From contig JAJQJQ010000041.1 in the NCBI GenBank assembly GCA_028622995.1, forward strand, positions 1,302,001-1,366,000: DNA of 64,000 bases. Reading direction: 5' to 3'. Every line of letters begins with the position of its first letter. Within the stretch, counting starts at the first letter, position 1. Below, piece after piece: positions 26,348 through 38,324 of the stretch. Both the position numbers and the translations under genes were made by a program. Below the pieces are notes generated by a model. That model searched no databases, had not been told where the DNA came from, and was given only the letters and a program-made list of their open reading frames with translations. The stretch is from Panagrolaimus kolymaensis. Lineage: Eukaryota > Nematoda > Chromadorea > Rhabditida > Panagrolaimidae.

Positions 26348-26479
26348 CTATTGCAACTCGGAAAGGTTTTTTCTTTGAATCATAGGTATTGAGAAACCAA
26401 CGATTACAACAATACCTAAAGCAGAGAAATGTTGAGGAGCCAAAGTATTTGTGAGAAAGGATGGTGGAAGCTGATTCAT
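26348..26479 (-). CDS. Possible 43-residue single-pass membrane protein
   Basis: An ATG directly follows a strong acceptor-like TTTCTTTAG on the minus strand, as expected for a trans-spliced mRNA. The frame reads MNQLPPSFLTNTLAPQHF, one hydrophobic helix (SALGIVVIVGFSIPM), then basic residues and a stop. It looks like a small organelle-membrane subunit, but I cannot name it, and an overlapping frame is also open. Weak call. Confidence 0.35.
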   Translation of the reverse strand: MNQLPPSFLTNTLAPQHFSALGIVVIVGFSIPMIQRKNLSELQ

Positions 26480-28803
26480 CTAAAGAAAAGAACAAATTTG
26501 AAGAAAGAGGCTCAATGAAACTCATAAAGGTTTTGGTTTTGATTTCAAACATTCTCTTCTAAATAACTTTTTACACTAATCTCAATATTATGCTTAACGA
26601 ATTAATTCAAATGGAAGTCTTATTTTGGCTTTCTATGTTTATATTTCCTAATAAAGCATCGAGCACCATTTTTTTTCGTTTTCAAAGGGGATGATGAGTC
26701 AATGATGAATGCTTTTCTTTCTTTTTCTTCGTCAAAATTCCGCCCCTCCATTTCCTTCCTTTTTTTTTTGCAATCAATTTATGTTTTCTTGTATTTCTTT
26801 GTTGGTGAACTAACCCTTTTCATTTTTCGAAGAATCTATTGATTTTTCTTATCTTTGGTAAAAATAATTTTCTCGACCTTCAACGAACAAAAATAAAAAC
26901 CATTTTGATTTTTTTCTTCTTCAGCTTACATTCTTCTTTCTTTGTTCGATGTTTCTTTTTTTGCTTGGCAAAAAAGTTTTTGTAAAAAGAAAGACCCATA
27001 TTTACTGAATATATATGTATTTATCGACACACACACAACAAACTGTGTAACTTTCTTTCTTTATTTTTCGTTGCTTGCAAAAAAAGAAAGAGATTTTATT
27101 TTTTGCGCGTTTCTTTTTTTCTTCTTTTTTGAACTATTTGGATGGATGGAGGAAGAAGAAGGTCTTCCGTTCCGTTTGGTTTTTTTTCTAGTTCGCTGTC
27201 TTCATCATTTTTTGTGAGAAGCGTTAGACCCAGCATTTTTTTGTTGTTGATGGTGGTAGTGCTTTTCTTCTTTCCTTCTTCCCTAAATAATACTCTAGCA
27301 GCGATGAAAAACGACGACCATTCTATTTTTTTCCTTTTTTTCTTCTTCTCTGAGGTTAGTGAAGAGTGGCTGGCAACAAGAGAGTATCGACGATGACGAC
27401 CTCGATCGAATAAATACTATATTGCCAACTATGCAGGCAGGCAAACAGGCGTATTGTTGTTGGTTTGAAATGTTACAGATTTTTTGAATTGGCAACATCC
27501 CGACGACGATGTTGCTGATTGCTGAAAAACTCTATCATCGACGAACGATGACGAGGAAAAGAGTGAGAGGGATTGTTTTTTTTGTTGTTGTATGTATATA
27601 TATATATGGTTGTTGTTGACCATCATCATACTTTGAGCAGCGCGAAACCACCAGCCATAGCTCGCGCGGCGGCAATCATCATCGTTGTTGTTGTTCGTTA
27701 TGCTGCTCTGCTTTTTTTGTCGTCGTTGCTTTTTGCGGTTGGTGCGAGATGGATGGATGCCCGAAAAGTGTTTTTGAGAAAGACGTCGACAACGACGACC
27801 TCAAATTCTCTCTCTTTTTCTTTTTTTTCTTTCTATCGACACAACCAACCAATACTCTTAACGATTTTTTTTTCTTCCATTCTTTGAAAATGGAAACATA
27901 AAAGTGGTGATGTCGTTGCTTTTATTAATTTCCTCCTCTTCTTTATCCCCAATTTTTTTTTCTTGATTTTATTTACCCATTAATTCATTTTTAAAAGACT
28001 TTCTTTATGTTAAAAGATTTTCTATGATTCACATAATTTTTGATGATCTGTTGTTTTGTTTGTGTGTTAAATTCATCTCGCCTTCTTCATTTTTTTATCA
28101 TCATCAATACATTCTTCTTCTTCTCTTTTTTTTCTTGTTGAATCATCGTTTTTTTTTACTTGTCGTTGTGAAAAGAAAAAAATGCGCTCCCAATCTTTTT
28201 TTCGTTTTGTTTGCATCCACTGTTTATTTTTTTCATGTTATCTTCCACCCATACCATTTTTTTCTTCATTTACTTCACTGCCAAATAAATAAATATATTT
28301 GGTATGGGTCAGTCCCAATCAAGCAAGATTGGTGGTTAAAAGCGAAATATCTTTCTTTTCCATTAGAATTTCAAAATATCTGTCTGGTTTTTTTTGTTGC
28401 CCTTTTTTCTTTTTGTTTTCTGGCTTCCGGGCTAAGCACAAAATTCTCTATGACTCAGCCATGTTCATTTTATGTTCAACCAACCCTTTCCATTTTTTTT
28501 TTGTTGGCTCTTTTTTTTCTACGCCTAATATCGATCGTACAAAAGAGAGAGAGATGGAAAAAAAAGTCTTTCAGCCACTTTTTTTGTTAAATATATTGAA
28601 CCGTGCCTGCCAAAAAAAATTTCCTCCATTTTGTCTGTTTTTTTAAAGAAACAAACAAGATTTTTTCTTTTGAATTTTTATCTTTTTTTCATATATGATT
28701 TGGCGCGCTTTTTTTTTTACTCAAATAAAACAAGTATTTTTAAATATATATTTAAGAGATTTCCCCAAATTTCAGAGATTACAATAACAACAATTCTCAT
28801 ATC
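26480..28803. other. Gene-poor, pyrimidine-rich stretch upstream of cofilin
   Basis: 2.3 kb of T- and CTT-rich sequence with short TTG, ATC and TATA microsatellites (for example near 27590-27610). There are many open frames, all low-complexity and not protein-like. A TTTCAG acceptor at about 28770-28775, 30 bp before the cofilin ATG, suggests a 5' UTR splice or trans-splice. The region may hold cofilin regulatory sequence. Confidence 0.4.
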
Positions 28804-29374
28804 ATGTCTTCTGGAGTTCTTGTAAATCCTGAATGCCAAAGTGCTTTCCAACAACTTTCAGAAGGCAAGCGAACTTTGCGATACATCATTTATAAAATTG
28901 AAGAAAAAGAAGTCATTGTTGAATCAGCTAAAGCCCCTGAAGATGTAAGGATTTTAAATTTTAAAAAAATTATATATATTCTTTGATTATTTTTTTTTAA
29001 CTTTTTACATTTTGCAGCTCGGCATTGATGTTGATGATTATGAAGATAATTCCAAGCAAGCATATGAAGCGTTTGTAAAAGATTTAAAGGATCGAACCGA
29101 TGGTTTTACTGATTGTCGATATGCAGTTTTTGATTTCAAATTTAGTTGCAATCGACCTGGAGCAGGCACATCCAAAATGGATAAAATTGTTTTCATTCAA
29201 CTTTGCCCCGATGGAGCTTCAATCAAAAAGAAGATGGTTTATGCATCTTCAGCATCAGCAATCAAATCATCCCTTGGAACTGAAAAGATTATCCAATTTC
29301 AAGTTTCAGATGAATCTGATATTTCTCATAAAGAACTTCTCAACAAATTAAGCGAAAAATATCGTGATAATTAA
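28804..29374 (+). CDS. unc-60: ADF/cofilin, UNC-60A type
   Basis: Two exons (28804-28944, 29018-29374) encode 165 residues. Cofilins bind actin monomers and filaments and drive filament severing and turnover. The match to nematode UNC-60A is close throughout: MSSGV start, YAVFDFKFSCNRPGAGTSK, KIVFIQLCPDGASIKKKMVY (actin-binding helix), SDESDISHKELL end. In C. elegans the locus makes two isoforms from a shared ATG exon. Here the first exon carries 47 codons and I see no second, B-type set of exons downstream, so this may be a single-isoform gene. Confidence 0.93.
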
Positions 29375-29901
29375 ATTATTATTTTGATTTGTTTTTTTTG
29401 ATACACCAAAACTACATACATACTTGTGTGATGATGATGTTGTAATTCCATGCTGCTTTTTAATTAATTTTATTTAATTTTACTTTTTTTGTAACCTATT
29501 TTTTTGTTAAAATTTTTATATATAAAATCAAAAGTGTCTTCATTTATCCTAATTTTTTCAACAACTCCTTATTGCAGCTTTTTTTAATCAAGTTTCTAAC
29601 ACAATTTAATAAGAAAGAAAATAGATATATTTTATGGGGAGGAAAAAACAGCAACAAAATAAAGTGATTTTAGTCAGTATTTGTGCAAAAAGCATTTAAT
29701 ATTAACAAATGATATACCAACATACTTTTTAGCAACACATAAATTTCAGCAAAATACATATTTGTATTTGCTAATATCAGAAATCACTTGAATGGAAACA
29801 AATTTTATTTTCATGAAGAAAGGGTCAACTAATTTTTTTTCTCACATTTCCAAAATTTTGGTAAACTTTCGAAAATTCTTGCGGGTTTCTTTTATCTTTA
29901 A

Positions 29902-30586
29902 AGGGACATAGCTAGGGTGGACCGGGTAGATCTACCAGTAGATTCTACCGGTAGATCTACCGGTAGATCTACCGAAATCTACCGAAAAAAATTTCCAATC
30001 TACCGAAATCTACCGCGCCACCAAAATTTAAAAAAAGACGTTCTCGGAGTTTTTTAAGCGAAAGTTATGAATTAGCAGGTTCTAAAATGCATAAAAACGA
30101 TGTTTTCTCTATTTCCGAAAATTTTTGAATTTTTTTAACAGGGGAGAGTTTATGATAGGAAAGTAATAGCTTGGTCCACCCTGTTGAAAAATTGAAATTT
30201 TTTTAAAAGTTTGCAAAACCTATTTTTGTGCCCAAAAATAGCCTTATATCCTTAATTTTGTATTCCTTGATTCAAAATCCCTTTCTTTTCGAATTTTGGA
30301 CTTGCGGTAGATTTCAGTAGATCTACCGGTAGATCCACCGGTAGATCTACCGGTAGATCTACCGATTTTTCAATCTACCGGTAGATCGGTCCACCCTAGA
30401 CATAGCTATTTCATGCCTTTTCAAAAATTTCGATACTGGGGCTGATAGGAACAGTTGGGGCGGCGCGTGTTTGAATTACCGTGTCACTTCTGTCTTACAC
30501 GGTAATTCAAACACGCGCCTTACCAAGTGTAACTTTCAGAGCCCGCAAACGAAATTTCAAAAAAGGCATGAAATAGCTATGTCCCT
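29902..30586. mobile_element. TTAA element B, copy 2, interrupted by an hAT MITE
   Basis: Flanked by TTAA at 29898-29901 and 30587-30590. Removing the nested 486-bp MITE and one 8-bp duplicate leaves 191 bp, the exact length of copy 1. The two copies differ at only a few bases. Confidence 0.88.
29913..30398. mobile_element. hAT-type MITE 3, built of GATCTACCGGTA repeats
   Basis: A 486-bp element with inverted ends TAGGGTGGACC / GGTCCACCCTA and an exact 8-bp target duplication GACATAGC at 29905-29912 and 30399-30406. Both flanks hold arrays of GATCTACCGGTA-like units. It is inserted in element B. No transposase. Confidence 0.88.
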
Positions 30587-30590
30587 TTAA

Positions 30591-30783
30591 AGGAACATAG
30601 CTATTTGATGCCTTTTTCAAAATTTCGTTTTACGGGAGCTGAATTCATACTTCGCCAACCGGCAATTTGAATTTACGTGCAACTACAGTAAATGACACGT
30701 TAAATTCAAACACGCGCTTGGCATTCGCAAAATTCAGCTCCCGTAAACGAAATTTCAAAAAGGCTGCAAATAGCTATGGCCCT
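30591..30783. mobile_element. TTAA element A, copy 2
   Basis: 193 bp between the TTAA it shares with element B (30587-30590) and TTAA at 30784-30787. It appears identical to copy 1 at 20243-20435. Confidence 0.85.
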
Positions 30784-31029
30784 TTAAGCGAAAACTGATA
30801 CCTTGGAAGCTGGAACTCCAACGATTGACACTTTCTAACATTTATAAAAAATCTTTTTAAAAAAATTGAAGAAGTTGGCGGTCAATTACCTAATGCGCTG
30901 GCGATTTTTTTAAATAATAATTTGGGTTTCCTTTTTTACGTTCATCCATCATTTTTTTTTTTGCGTTTTGCAGCAAAAATCCATGTTTTACTCTTGTTTT
31001 ATTCCTTAATGTATTTTTAGATTGATTAA

Positions 31030-32609
31030 ATGTCAGAATCTGTTAACAATCGCAAACGACCGTGGTCTGATGATGAAGCTTCTTACTGGAAAGCAGAATA
31101 TGAACAAGCATTAAAAAGGGTTAGATTATTGTAAATATTAATTTAATACCACTTTTATTTATAGATGGGTATTTTGGAAGAAAAGCATGAAAACATCCAG
31201 CAACAATATCAAGAACTCCAAATTCAATTCGATGATCTCCTGCAACAGAATCTTGAAATTCAACGACGTCATGATGAACAAACTGCTCGATCTCCTCAAC
31301 CTGAAGCTAATGGTGAAATTACTCGCTTGAACGAAATCATTACTGGAATGAAAACTGAAAGTAAAAAGCAACTAAATACTGTATGTATTTTAATTACTTT
31401 GTAGCTTTATTTTGCAATAATTTTTAGATGGAACTTTTGGAATCAAATTATAAAGATCTTCAAAACGGCCATCAACTACTTCAAGCTCAACATAAAGATC
31501 TCCGACAAAAACACAATGACCTACAAAAAAAGTACAATGAAGAAACTGGACGTCTTTCACAAGCTGATGGGGAAGTAACTCGTTTGGAAGAAGTGAATAA
31601 CAAACAAGCGAAAGAGGTTAGTAGTATTTTGCTTTTGTTTAAATTAAATTTTATGCCACTTGTATTTTTTTTAGATTGAAACTTGGAAATCAAAGTATGC
31701 AAACTTCCAACAATTCCATCATCAACTTAAATCTCAACATGAAGACCTCCAAAAGAAGTACGATGAAGAAGTTGAAAGTACAAATAGGTTTCGAAATACT
31801 ATTGATCTTTTGAAGAGTAGCATGGCTAAAATCAAAACTACAAGTGAAGCTCATCTCATAACCGTAAGTTTATTCTTTCTTTTTAAAGCCTTTAATATTC
31901 AATTATTTAGATCTCTGATTTGAAAAGCCGACAAAAAACAGATCAAACTAAAATTTCTGAATTGAAGCAAAATGAAAAAGCTCTTCTTAAAGCTCATGGT
32001 AAAGAAAAAGCGTTGTTGGAAGCTAAAATCATCAAATTGGAAAAGTATGAAGAAACTATTCGCCAAGTTCATGATAGACGAAAGAAGGCATTTGAAGACA
32101 AAATTGCTGCATTGGAAAAAACGAATGAAGAACAGCTTAAAATTGTGAGTACATTACATATTTCGTTAAGCTTATTTGGTGGTTGTATGGATGATGTTTT
32201 ACATATTCGAACACTTAAAAAATGACTATTCAGATTTGTTTTAATAACTTTAATACTTTAGATTGCCGAATTACAAAAGAAACGAAAAGATGCTCGCCAA
32301 TCTCTTGATCAAAAGAAGAAAGCTTTGGAAGATAAAATAGTTGAAATGCAACGAACTATTGATAATATGCGGCCTAAAACTACTGTAAGTACCTTTTTAA
32401 AGTAATTGTTTATATTCATTATTTTATTTTTGGCTATCGATGAAAAAGAAGAACAAAAACCAACAGCTCTAACTTTGAAGAATCTTCTCGATAATAATCC
32501 TGCATCTTCAAGCAGCTCCGATGAAAGATCTGATGGTGATGGAGAAAAAAGTAAAGTTAAAAGGAAATCAAGCAGCAGTGGATCATCTTCTTCTTCTGAT
32601 GACGAATAA
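31030..32609 (+). CDS. Coiled-coil protein with acidic serine-rich end
   Basis: Exons 31030-31119, 31165-31380, 31428-31616, 31675-31863, 31911-32144, 32262-32384 and about 32436-32609; all but the last are joined at phase 0. The N-terminus RKRPWSDDEA may be a nuclear signal. Five exons each encode one coiled-coil block (repeats of QHKDLQKKY type) and the end is S/D/E-rich with KVKRK. Exons 1-2 and the 3' UTR are nearly the same as in the next gene, so the two are tandem duplicates; this one lacks the Tudor-like and bromodomain parts. The last acceptor reads TTTTTGGCT where the other introns have TTTTTAG just before an AT-starting exon, so splicing to the last exon may be lost. Confidence 0.65.
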
Positions 32610-32962
32610 TTGTTTTAAATATTGTTTTGGTTTTCTGTTTTTTGTTTTGTTATTTTATAAAATAAACTTTTTCAACTTTTAATGTCTTGTGTTAAACCAC
32701 CTTTGTACAATAAACTTATCACAATATTTCAAAAGAGTAATTCGCTACTTTTTTTGATTTTAGGGATAAAAAAAATTGTTATATGTACGTCATTTTCAAA
32801 AATAAAAAGAAATTTGAGCAAGTTTACAAGCCTTGACTTTAAAAATATGTTTTTAATTTTGTTAATGAAAGTTGAAAATTCAATCAAGCAATAAATGGAA
32901 ACAAAACAAAAAATTTATGCAGTAACAACTTTCATTCTTTTGAATTCGTTCTGTCCATAAAT

Positions 32963-33206
32963 GGTTCCCTAACCCGATCTTACAAAGGACGAAGAAATCA
33001 GGTAAACGACCAAACCTAGAAGAAATCAGGTCAAATTCTGACAAAATCAGGTAGTAATAAGGTGAATCGCAGTAACCTGAAAGTTTCAGGTAAACGAAAG
33101 AAATCAGGTAAACTACATGCAGCAGCCAACAGAAAACAGGGAGAAAGTAAGGGGCTTTTGTACCTGAGAGCGACCTGATTTCTTCCGGCTTTGTTAGGTC
33201 GGGAAC
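32963..33206. mobile_element. Inverted-repeat element with AGAAATCAGGTAAA units
   Basis: The ends are imperfect inverted repeats (GGTTCCCTAACC at 32963 and its complement ending GGGAAC at 33206), including GAAGAAATCAGGT on both sides. The interior repeats AAATCAGGT in both orientations. No clear target duplication. It lies between the two coiled-coil paralogues and is composed like the three hAT MITEs. Confidence 0.6.
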
Positions 33207-33422
33207 TGACAGAGAGGCAAAAGAAATCCTATAGAAAGAATGATAATAGTCTCGAAACAAAATTTAAAGTTTTGCCGCCAAAAATTTTATGTTTTATTTC
33301 GTTTACAAAAAAAAATATTATTATTTTTTCATGTAATTTCTCGCGTTGTTTTTTTCTTTTTATTGCAACAAAAATTCTTACTTTTCTCTTAATAACATTA
33401 ATGTATTTTCAGATTGCTTAAA

Positions 33423-35493
33423 ATGTCAGATTCTGTAGACAATCGCAAACGACCATGGTCAGATGATGAGGCTCTTAAATGGAAATCGGAATATGAACAA
33501 GCATTAAAAAAGGTTAGATTCTTGTTTATATAAATTTTAATACCACTTTTATTTATAGATGGGTATTTTGGAAGAAAAGCATGAAAACATCCAGCAACAA
33601 TATCAAGAACTCCAAATTCACCATGAAGACCTCCAAAAAAAGTACGATGAACAAGTTGAAAGTAACGCTCAATTTCGAAATACTGTTGATCTTTTGAAGG
33701 ATGGCATCGCTAAAATGAAATCCACAAATGAAGCTCATCTTAAAACCGTGAGTTTTTTTCTTTTTTATTAAAGCACCTAATATTCCTTTATTTAGATCTC
33801 TGATTTGCAAGCCAAGCGAAAAGCGGATCAAACTAAAATTGCACACTTGGAAGCTGGTCATAAAGAAAATGATAATGAAAAGGCTTTGGAAGTTCAAATT
33901 GCGAATTCTGGTCATTCAAATTCTGCTACTCAAAGAGCAAATGCAGATCACACACCTGCTAATCCAAATGAAACTCGGGTTGGAAATCCTGGAAGTGGTC
34001 CTCGCCGAATCTCTTCTAATGACAACAATAGTCCTGATCTTTCAATACCTAATGGAGAGCAACCAACATCTTCTACAGCTGCTCTTGCTATTACACCTGG
34101 ACGTAACCAAAGAAAAAGACAATATCCTGATTGGATGACTCAAGTTTCAATTCAACGCTTTCCATACATTCCTCAGCTTGGTGATCGTGTTGTTTATTTT
34201 CCTCTTGGTCATAAATATTATCTCGATGATTGCAAAAAATCTAAAGTTTATGTTCCTGAAAGACGAGATTATCCTACTCGAGATCTAAAATGTCAAGAAT
34301 ATGCGAAAATTCAAAAGCTTGAATACCGTTTCACACCTTATCATTGTGTTTTACTTTGGCTTCGGTTAGAAAGTGGCAAAATCATCAAAATTTTGTAAGT
34401 TTTTTTCTTATTAGCAATCATTTATTAACTAATTTTTTAGTTTTCATGAATTAGGCGGCACTGAAGATTTTATCATTCCACGTTCACTTTATGAAAGATC
34501 AATTCAACATGTTTTTAACGGTGGTGATCAAATTGAAGGTCTTATTGATGGCAAATGGTGGACTGGTACAGTACAAGGAAGCGAGCTTAACCATAATGGC
34601 TATACTCATTGCTATTTCAATTCTATTGAAGTTAAATGGGATGACAACGAAGAACTAGTTGATTGCTCTCCTTGGGATATTCAACCTTTGACACTTGGAA
34701 GAAGCTGTGGAGTTGCTGCAACATGGGAGGAAATCAAAGAATTCGGCTTTATTCCTGTAAGAATTGATGATTGGGAAATGCCTTCTGGAGCTGCTATCAA
34801 TGTTGGTAATGACGCTGAATTAGCACGATCTCATCATTTGAATAAACTTAATTTTGCTATTCTTCATTTGATTGATGTTCAAGATTTATCAATTTTTCGA
34901 CAACCAGTCGACACCATTGCATATCCTGAATATTTGTCTCTTGTTTTTTATCCCATTGATTTACAGACAATTAGACAACGTGCAATTAATAAGTTTTACA
35001 GGTAAGTGACGAATTTCTTTGATGACTGTAATTGATTGGTGATTTAATTTTTAGGACTTTGGTACATCTCAAATTGGATATTCAGTTGATCGCCTCTAAT
35101 GCAATCAAATACAATGGTAAAGATTCAGAAATTACAGTAGCTTCTATGAGATTGGTTGAAACTTTGTTCCATGTTATTGACAACGCAAATCCTGTTGATG
35201 CTGTACAATATTTTGAATCTTTGTTCGACAAGTCATCAATAGAATTAACTGCTTACCAAATGGAAATCTGTGATCCAAATATTGCTCTTGAAGAAGAATC
35301 ATCAACTCAATTCGCAAATGGTACTCAAGGAGGTAAACTACGTTCTGCAGCCGCCAAAGCACGAGAAAGTTGGAATATAGAAACCATTCGTGAAACACAT
35401 TTTGATGATTCTTCATCCGAAACAACTTCAAGCAGCTCCGATGGAAGTTCTGATAGTGATGAAACTAGTGATGGAGAAGAAAGTGATATCTAA
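33423..35493 (+). CDS. Coiled-coil protein fused to BRWD/PHIP-type Tudor-like domain and bromodomain
   Basis: Five exons (33423-33512, 33559-33747, 33796-34394, 34441-35001, 35055-35493), phases matching, about 625 residues. Residues 1-130 are a coiled coil shared with the upstream paralogue. From about residue 215 the sequence follows the region between the WD40 repeats and first bromodomain of BRWD/PHIP proteins: FPYIPQLGDRVVYFPLGHKYYL, then WWTGTVQGSEL and VKWDDNEE..SPWDIQP, the Tudor-like fold that reads methylated H3K4. A bromodomain follows (LNFAILHLIDVQDLSIFRQPVD to LVETLFHVI) with the acetyl-lysine Asn in NAIKYNGKDSE. BRWD proteins normally begin with eight WD40 repeats; these are absent here. 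The tail is Ser/Asp-rich. Probably a chromatin reader. Confidence 0.85.
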
Positions 35494-36196
35494 CAGTGGA
35501 ACAAATTCTGATGATGAATAATTGTTTTAAGTATTGTTTTGGTTTTTCTGTTTTTTGTTTTGTTATAAAATAAACTTTTTCAACTTTTAACTTTCAATGT
35601 CTTTGTTCTAAAAAATTTGTAAATTCACTTTTAAAAAGAAGTAATTGAGTTGGCTTAAAGAAGCAGTTTATGTGTAAAAACATTAAATATTACAAAACTA
35701 AAAGATATCCCATACTTTTTAATAACAGTTTGTTCGTTTGCTTTATTTCAGAAATCACTCGTAAATGAAAGAAATGGAAGCAAGTTAATATACTGATGTA
35801 TTTTAAAAACTAGAATTCTAAATTGAAATCATCAAAAAATTGGTTTAAAAAATAAAATGAAGATTATTGCATTCTTCCGAGAGATAGAAACGCCGCCCGC
35901 ACGTTTATCCCGTTATTGTGGTGTCAGCTCGCTCGACTCTATGTTATCTGCTTGCTTAATTAACTTCTCATACATCCGAAACAATCACGGCTTTTTGAAT
36001 CAATTCTATGTACCTTTTTTTTCTCGCGATGATTTAGTTTTTTTTGTTACTTCCTTTTAATATAAAACAAATTTTTACGAGATAAAAAATTCGTTAATTT
36101 GTTTATGTATGTACTTTAACATTGAATTTTTATTTGGAATTTTAAGCGGGATTTTATTTTTTGAGTATTAACGCAACTGTTTTTAGTTTTAAGAAT
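35494..36196. other. Intergenic
   Basis: The 3' UTR of the bromodomain gene repeats that of its paralogue. A short GC-richer island at 35870-36010 has an open frame of 67 codons (35857-36060) that does not look like a known protein. Nothing else seen. Confidence 0.4.
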
Positions 36197-38324
36197 ATGA
36201 GGATATTATTACTATTTGGGCTATATATTTCTTTGTTAGTGTGTCAACTAAAAGCTGATACTGCTGCATCCGTGGTAAATCAATTTTTTTGACTCGCGTC
36301 AATATTAATTTACGTCAGCTTTTTTAGGATAAATTACCAGAAGTGGAAACAACTTTAGATGGAAAATTTATTATTACATATCCAAACAGCAACAATGATG
36401 AAAAAAGCCAAAATAAAACCAATCCTGATATTATTGCAGCTGCCACTGCTGATATAGCCCCAGAAGAACGAGAATCTCTTCCTGTTTTAATTTCCCAAAC
36501 AAGAAGTAATGAGCCAAAAGTAATTTATCTTTCTTTTTTTCTTTTTTATTTTTTCGTTGTCAACATTTTTTATGCTTATTATTTCCCCATTCCATCACCA
36601 TAGCCTTAGGCGGTGAGTGATGTTCGGTTAAAAAATCGATACATATTTTTTTGACTTTGATTAATTCAAAGCCTTGAAAATTAGACAAAACCCCAAACTT
36701 ATAAACATAGTGTAAAACGATCTCGATTCAAAAAAGCCACAATAGCTAACTAAGAAAAATATGGGCTCATTTTTTCAAGAAAAACTATTTTTTAGAATTA
36801 TGTAAAACCCGCTATGCCTAATCCAGGTCCATTAAACAGTTATGGACATCCCTCCACGAGATATAAAAGCATTAATCGAGATATTAAAACATCGAGTGAG
36901 TCATCAACTGTGGCTGATACTACCAATGACCCCGATCCTGATCCATTTTCATCCCATCGAAAAATTCGACCTTATGTTATTCCCGATGCATATGCCGCAG
37001 CTCCAATAGCTAAAAATCAAACAACAGCAGCGGTGTTGGAAACGATTTCAGAAAATCAGAATGATGACAATAAACCAAATGTTTTTGACAAAGTTGATGA
37101 AGAAGTAGCTGATTCGATTTTTGGTGAAACACCAACATCCAAACAAGCAATTTTAATAAATCAAAATGCAAAATTACCAACAAATTCAGAAAATTTGTCA
37201 CCTGAAATAATTCAGCCTAGTAAAAGTTTAAAACATGGCCAACAAAATTCTTTCACTCATATTCCTTCCAACTTCCCTACTAAAAATTCTGTGCCAATCC
37301 AATCCTCCACAAAAAATGAAACTTCAGCTGAATTAATTGAAAAAGAAACCTTTAATGCTAAAGATAACGACTACGATGAAGATGTATTTGCAAGGTTAAA
37401 AGATGCAGTTTTAATTGGAGATAATCCTCAATCTGCTTTATCTGAATCCATTCCTCGACCATCTCGAGTTCATCCAAGAAAAGTGAGATAATATTATTTA
37501 TTTATTTTTTATTTGCTGCTTTTCATTTATTTTTTGTTTACTAATTTTAAATTTATGCTAAATGTTTGCTTTAGTTAATTAATTTTTAAAATAAAGATTT
37601 TTTTCTTCGCTTTTTTACTTTTTGGTTTTCGCTTGCTTTTGCTGTTTCCAACTTTTTTCTTAATAAAAAGTTTCAATAAAAAATACCCATGAAATAAATT
37701 TTCCAGCCCAAAAAGAAGTTTTCCCGTCGACAATTTGCTGCTCCATCAGCTGGCGGCGACAGTGGTGGCGAAGATGAAGATCTTGAAATAATTCCTGAAG
37801 CAACTTTTCCATTACCCAATTGTTATCGAACTGCGGGTGGATTTTTATGTTGTAATCGTTTTCTTGAAGAATTAATATATCGTTCCAATACCAAAGTTCA
37901 ACAAAAACAATTATCTGAATGTAATGTTCATGCATTTGCTACAACTTTACAGGTTTGTAACATTTTTTTCTTTCAACCAAACACTTAAAATAATTACATA
38001 GAGTCTCAGAATAAAAAAGCACATCCTAATTTTATTATTTTCTTGTTCTAAAAAATCCGAAACAAAAGAAATATTTTAGGATGAAGCCGAAAAAGTTTTT
38101 AAAACAACATTCGAAATTATTATTGGAACGGGTGATTTTGCATCCAAAACACGGTAAAATTTTACTATCTCTAATTTTACATTTTTTGATATTAAAAAAT
38201 TTTAAGGTTCAAAGACAATTTGATTTGTAAAACAATAGTGGATAAAAAAGTTATATTAATTTATGGAACTCCTGAACCTTATTCTTTGACAAAACCAAAC
38301 ACTCCATTATTATCATTTTCATAA
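36197..38324 (+). CDS. Secreted ground-like domain protein with long linker
   Basis: Six exons (36197-36274, 36328-36519, 36796-37482, 37707-37952, 38080-38153, 38207-38324) with consistent phases, about 464 residues. A signal peptide (RILLLFGLYISLLVCQLKA) is followed by a long polar, Ser/Pro/Asn-rich region and a basic patch (RKPKKKFSRRQF). The C-terminal ground-like domain has CCNRFLEELI, GDFASKTRFKDNLICK and ILIYGTPEPY. Ground-like proteins are nematode-specific hedgehog-related secreted factors, many tied to cuticle or excretory duct. The paired cysteines and the C-terminal TP.PY match the family. Confidence 0.8.

Noticed and set aside
26942..28646. Open frames in the pyrimidine-rich region upstream of cofilin
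   Set aside because: Low-complexity products from T-rich DNA with no domain or exon structure.
28804..29374. Search for a second cofilin isoform (unc-60B-type exons)
   Set aside because: Downstream sequence to 31 kb holds only transposable elements and AT-rich DNA.
35857..36060. 67-codon frame over a GC-richer island
   Set aside because: Not protein-like and no splice partner; it was also checked for tRNA-like arms, and none were found.
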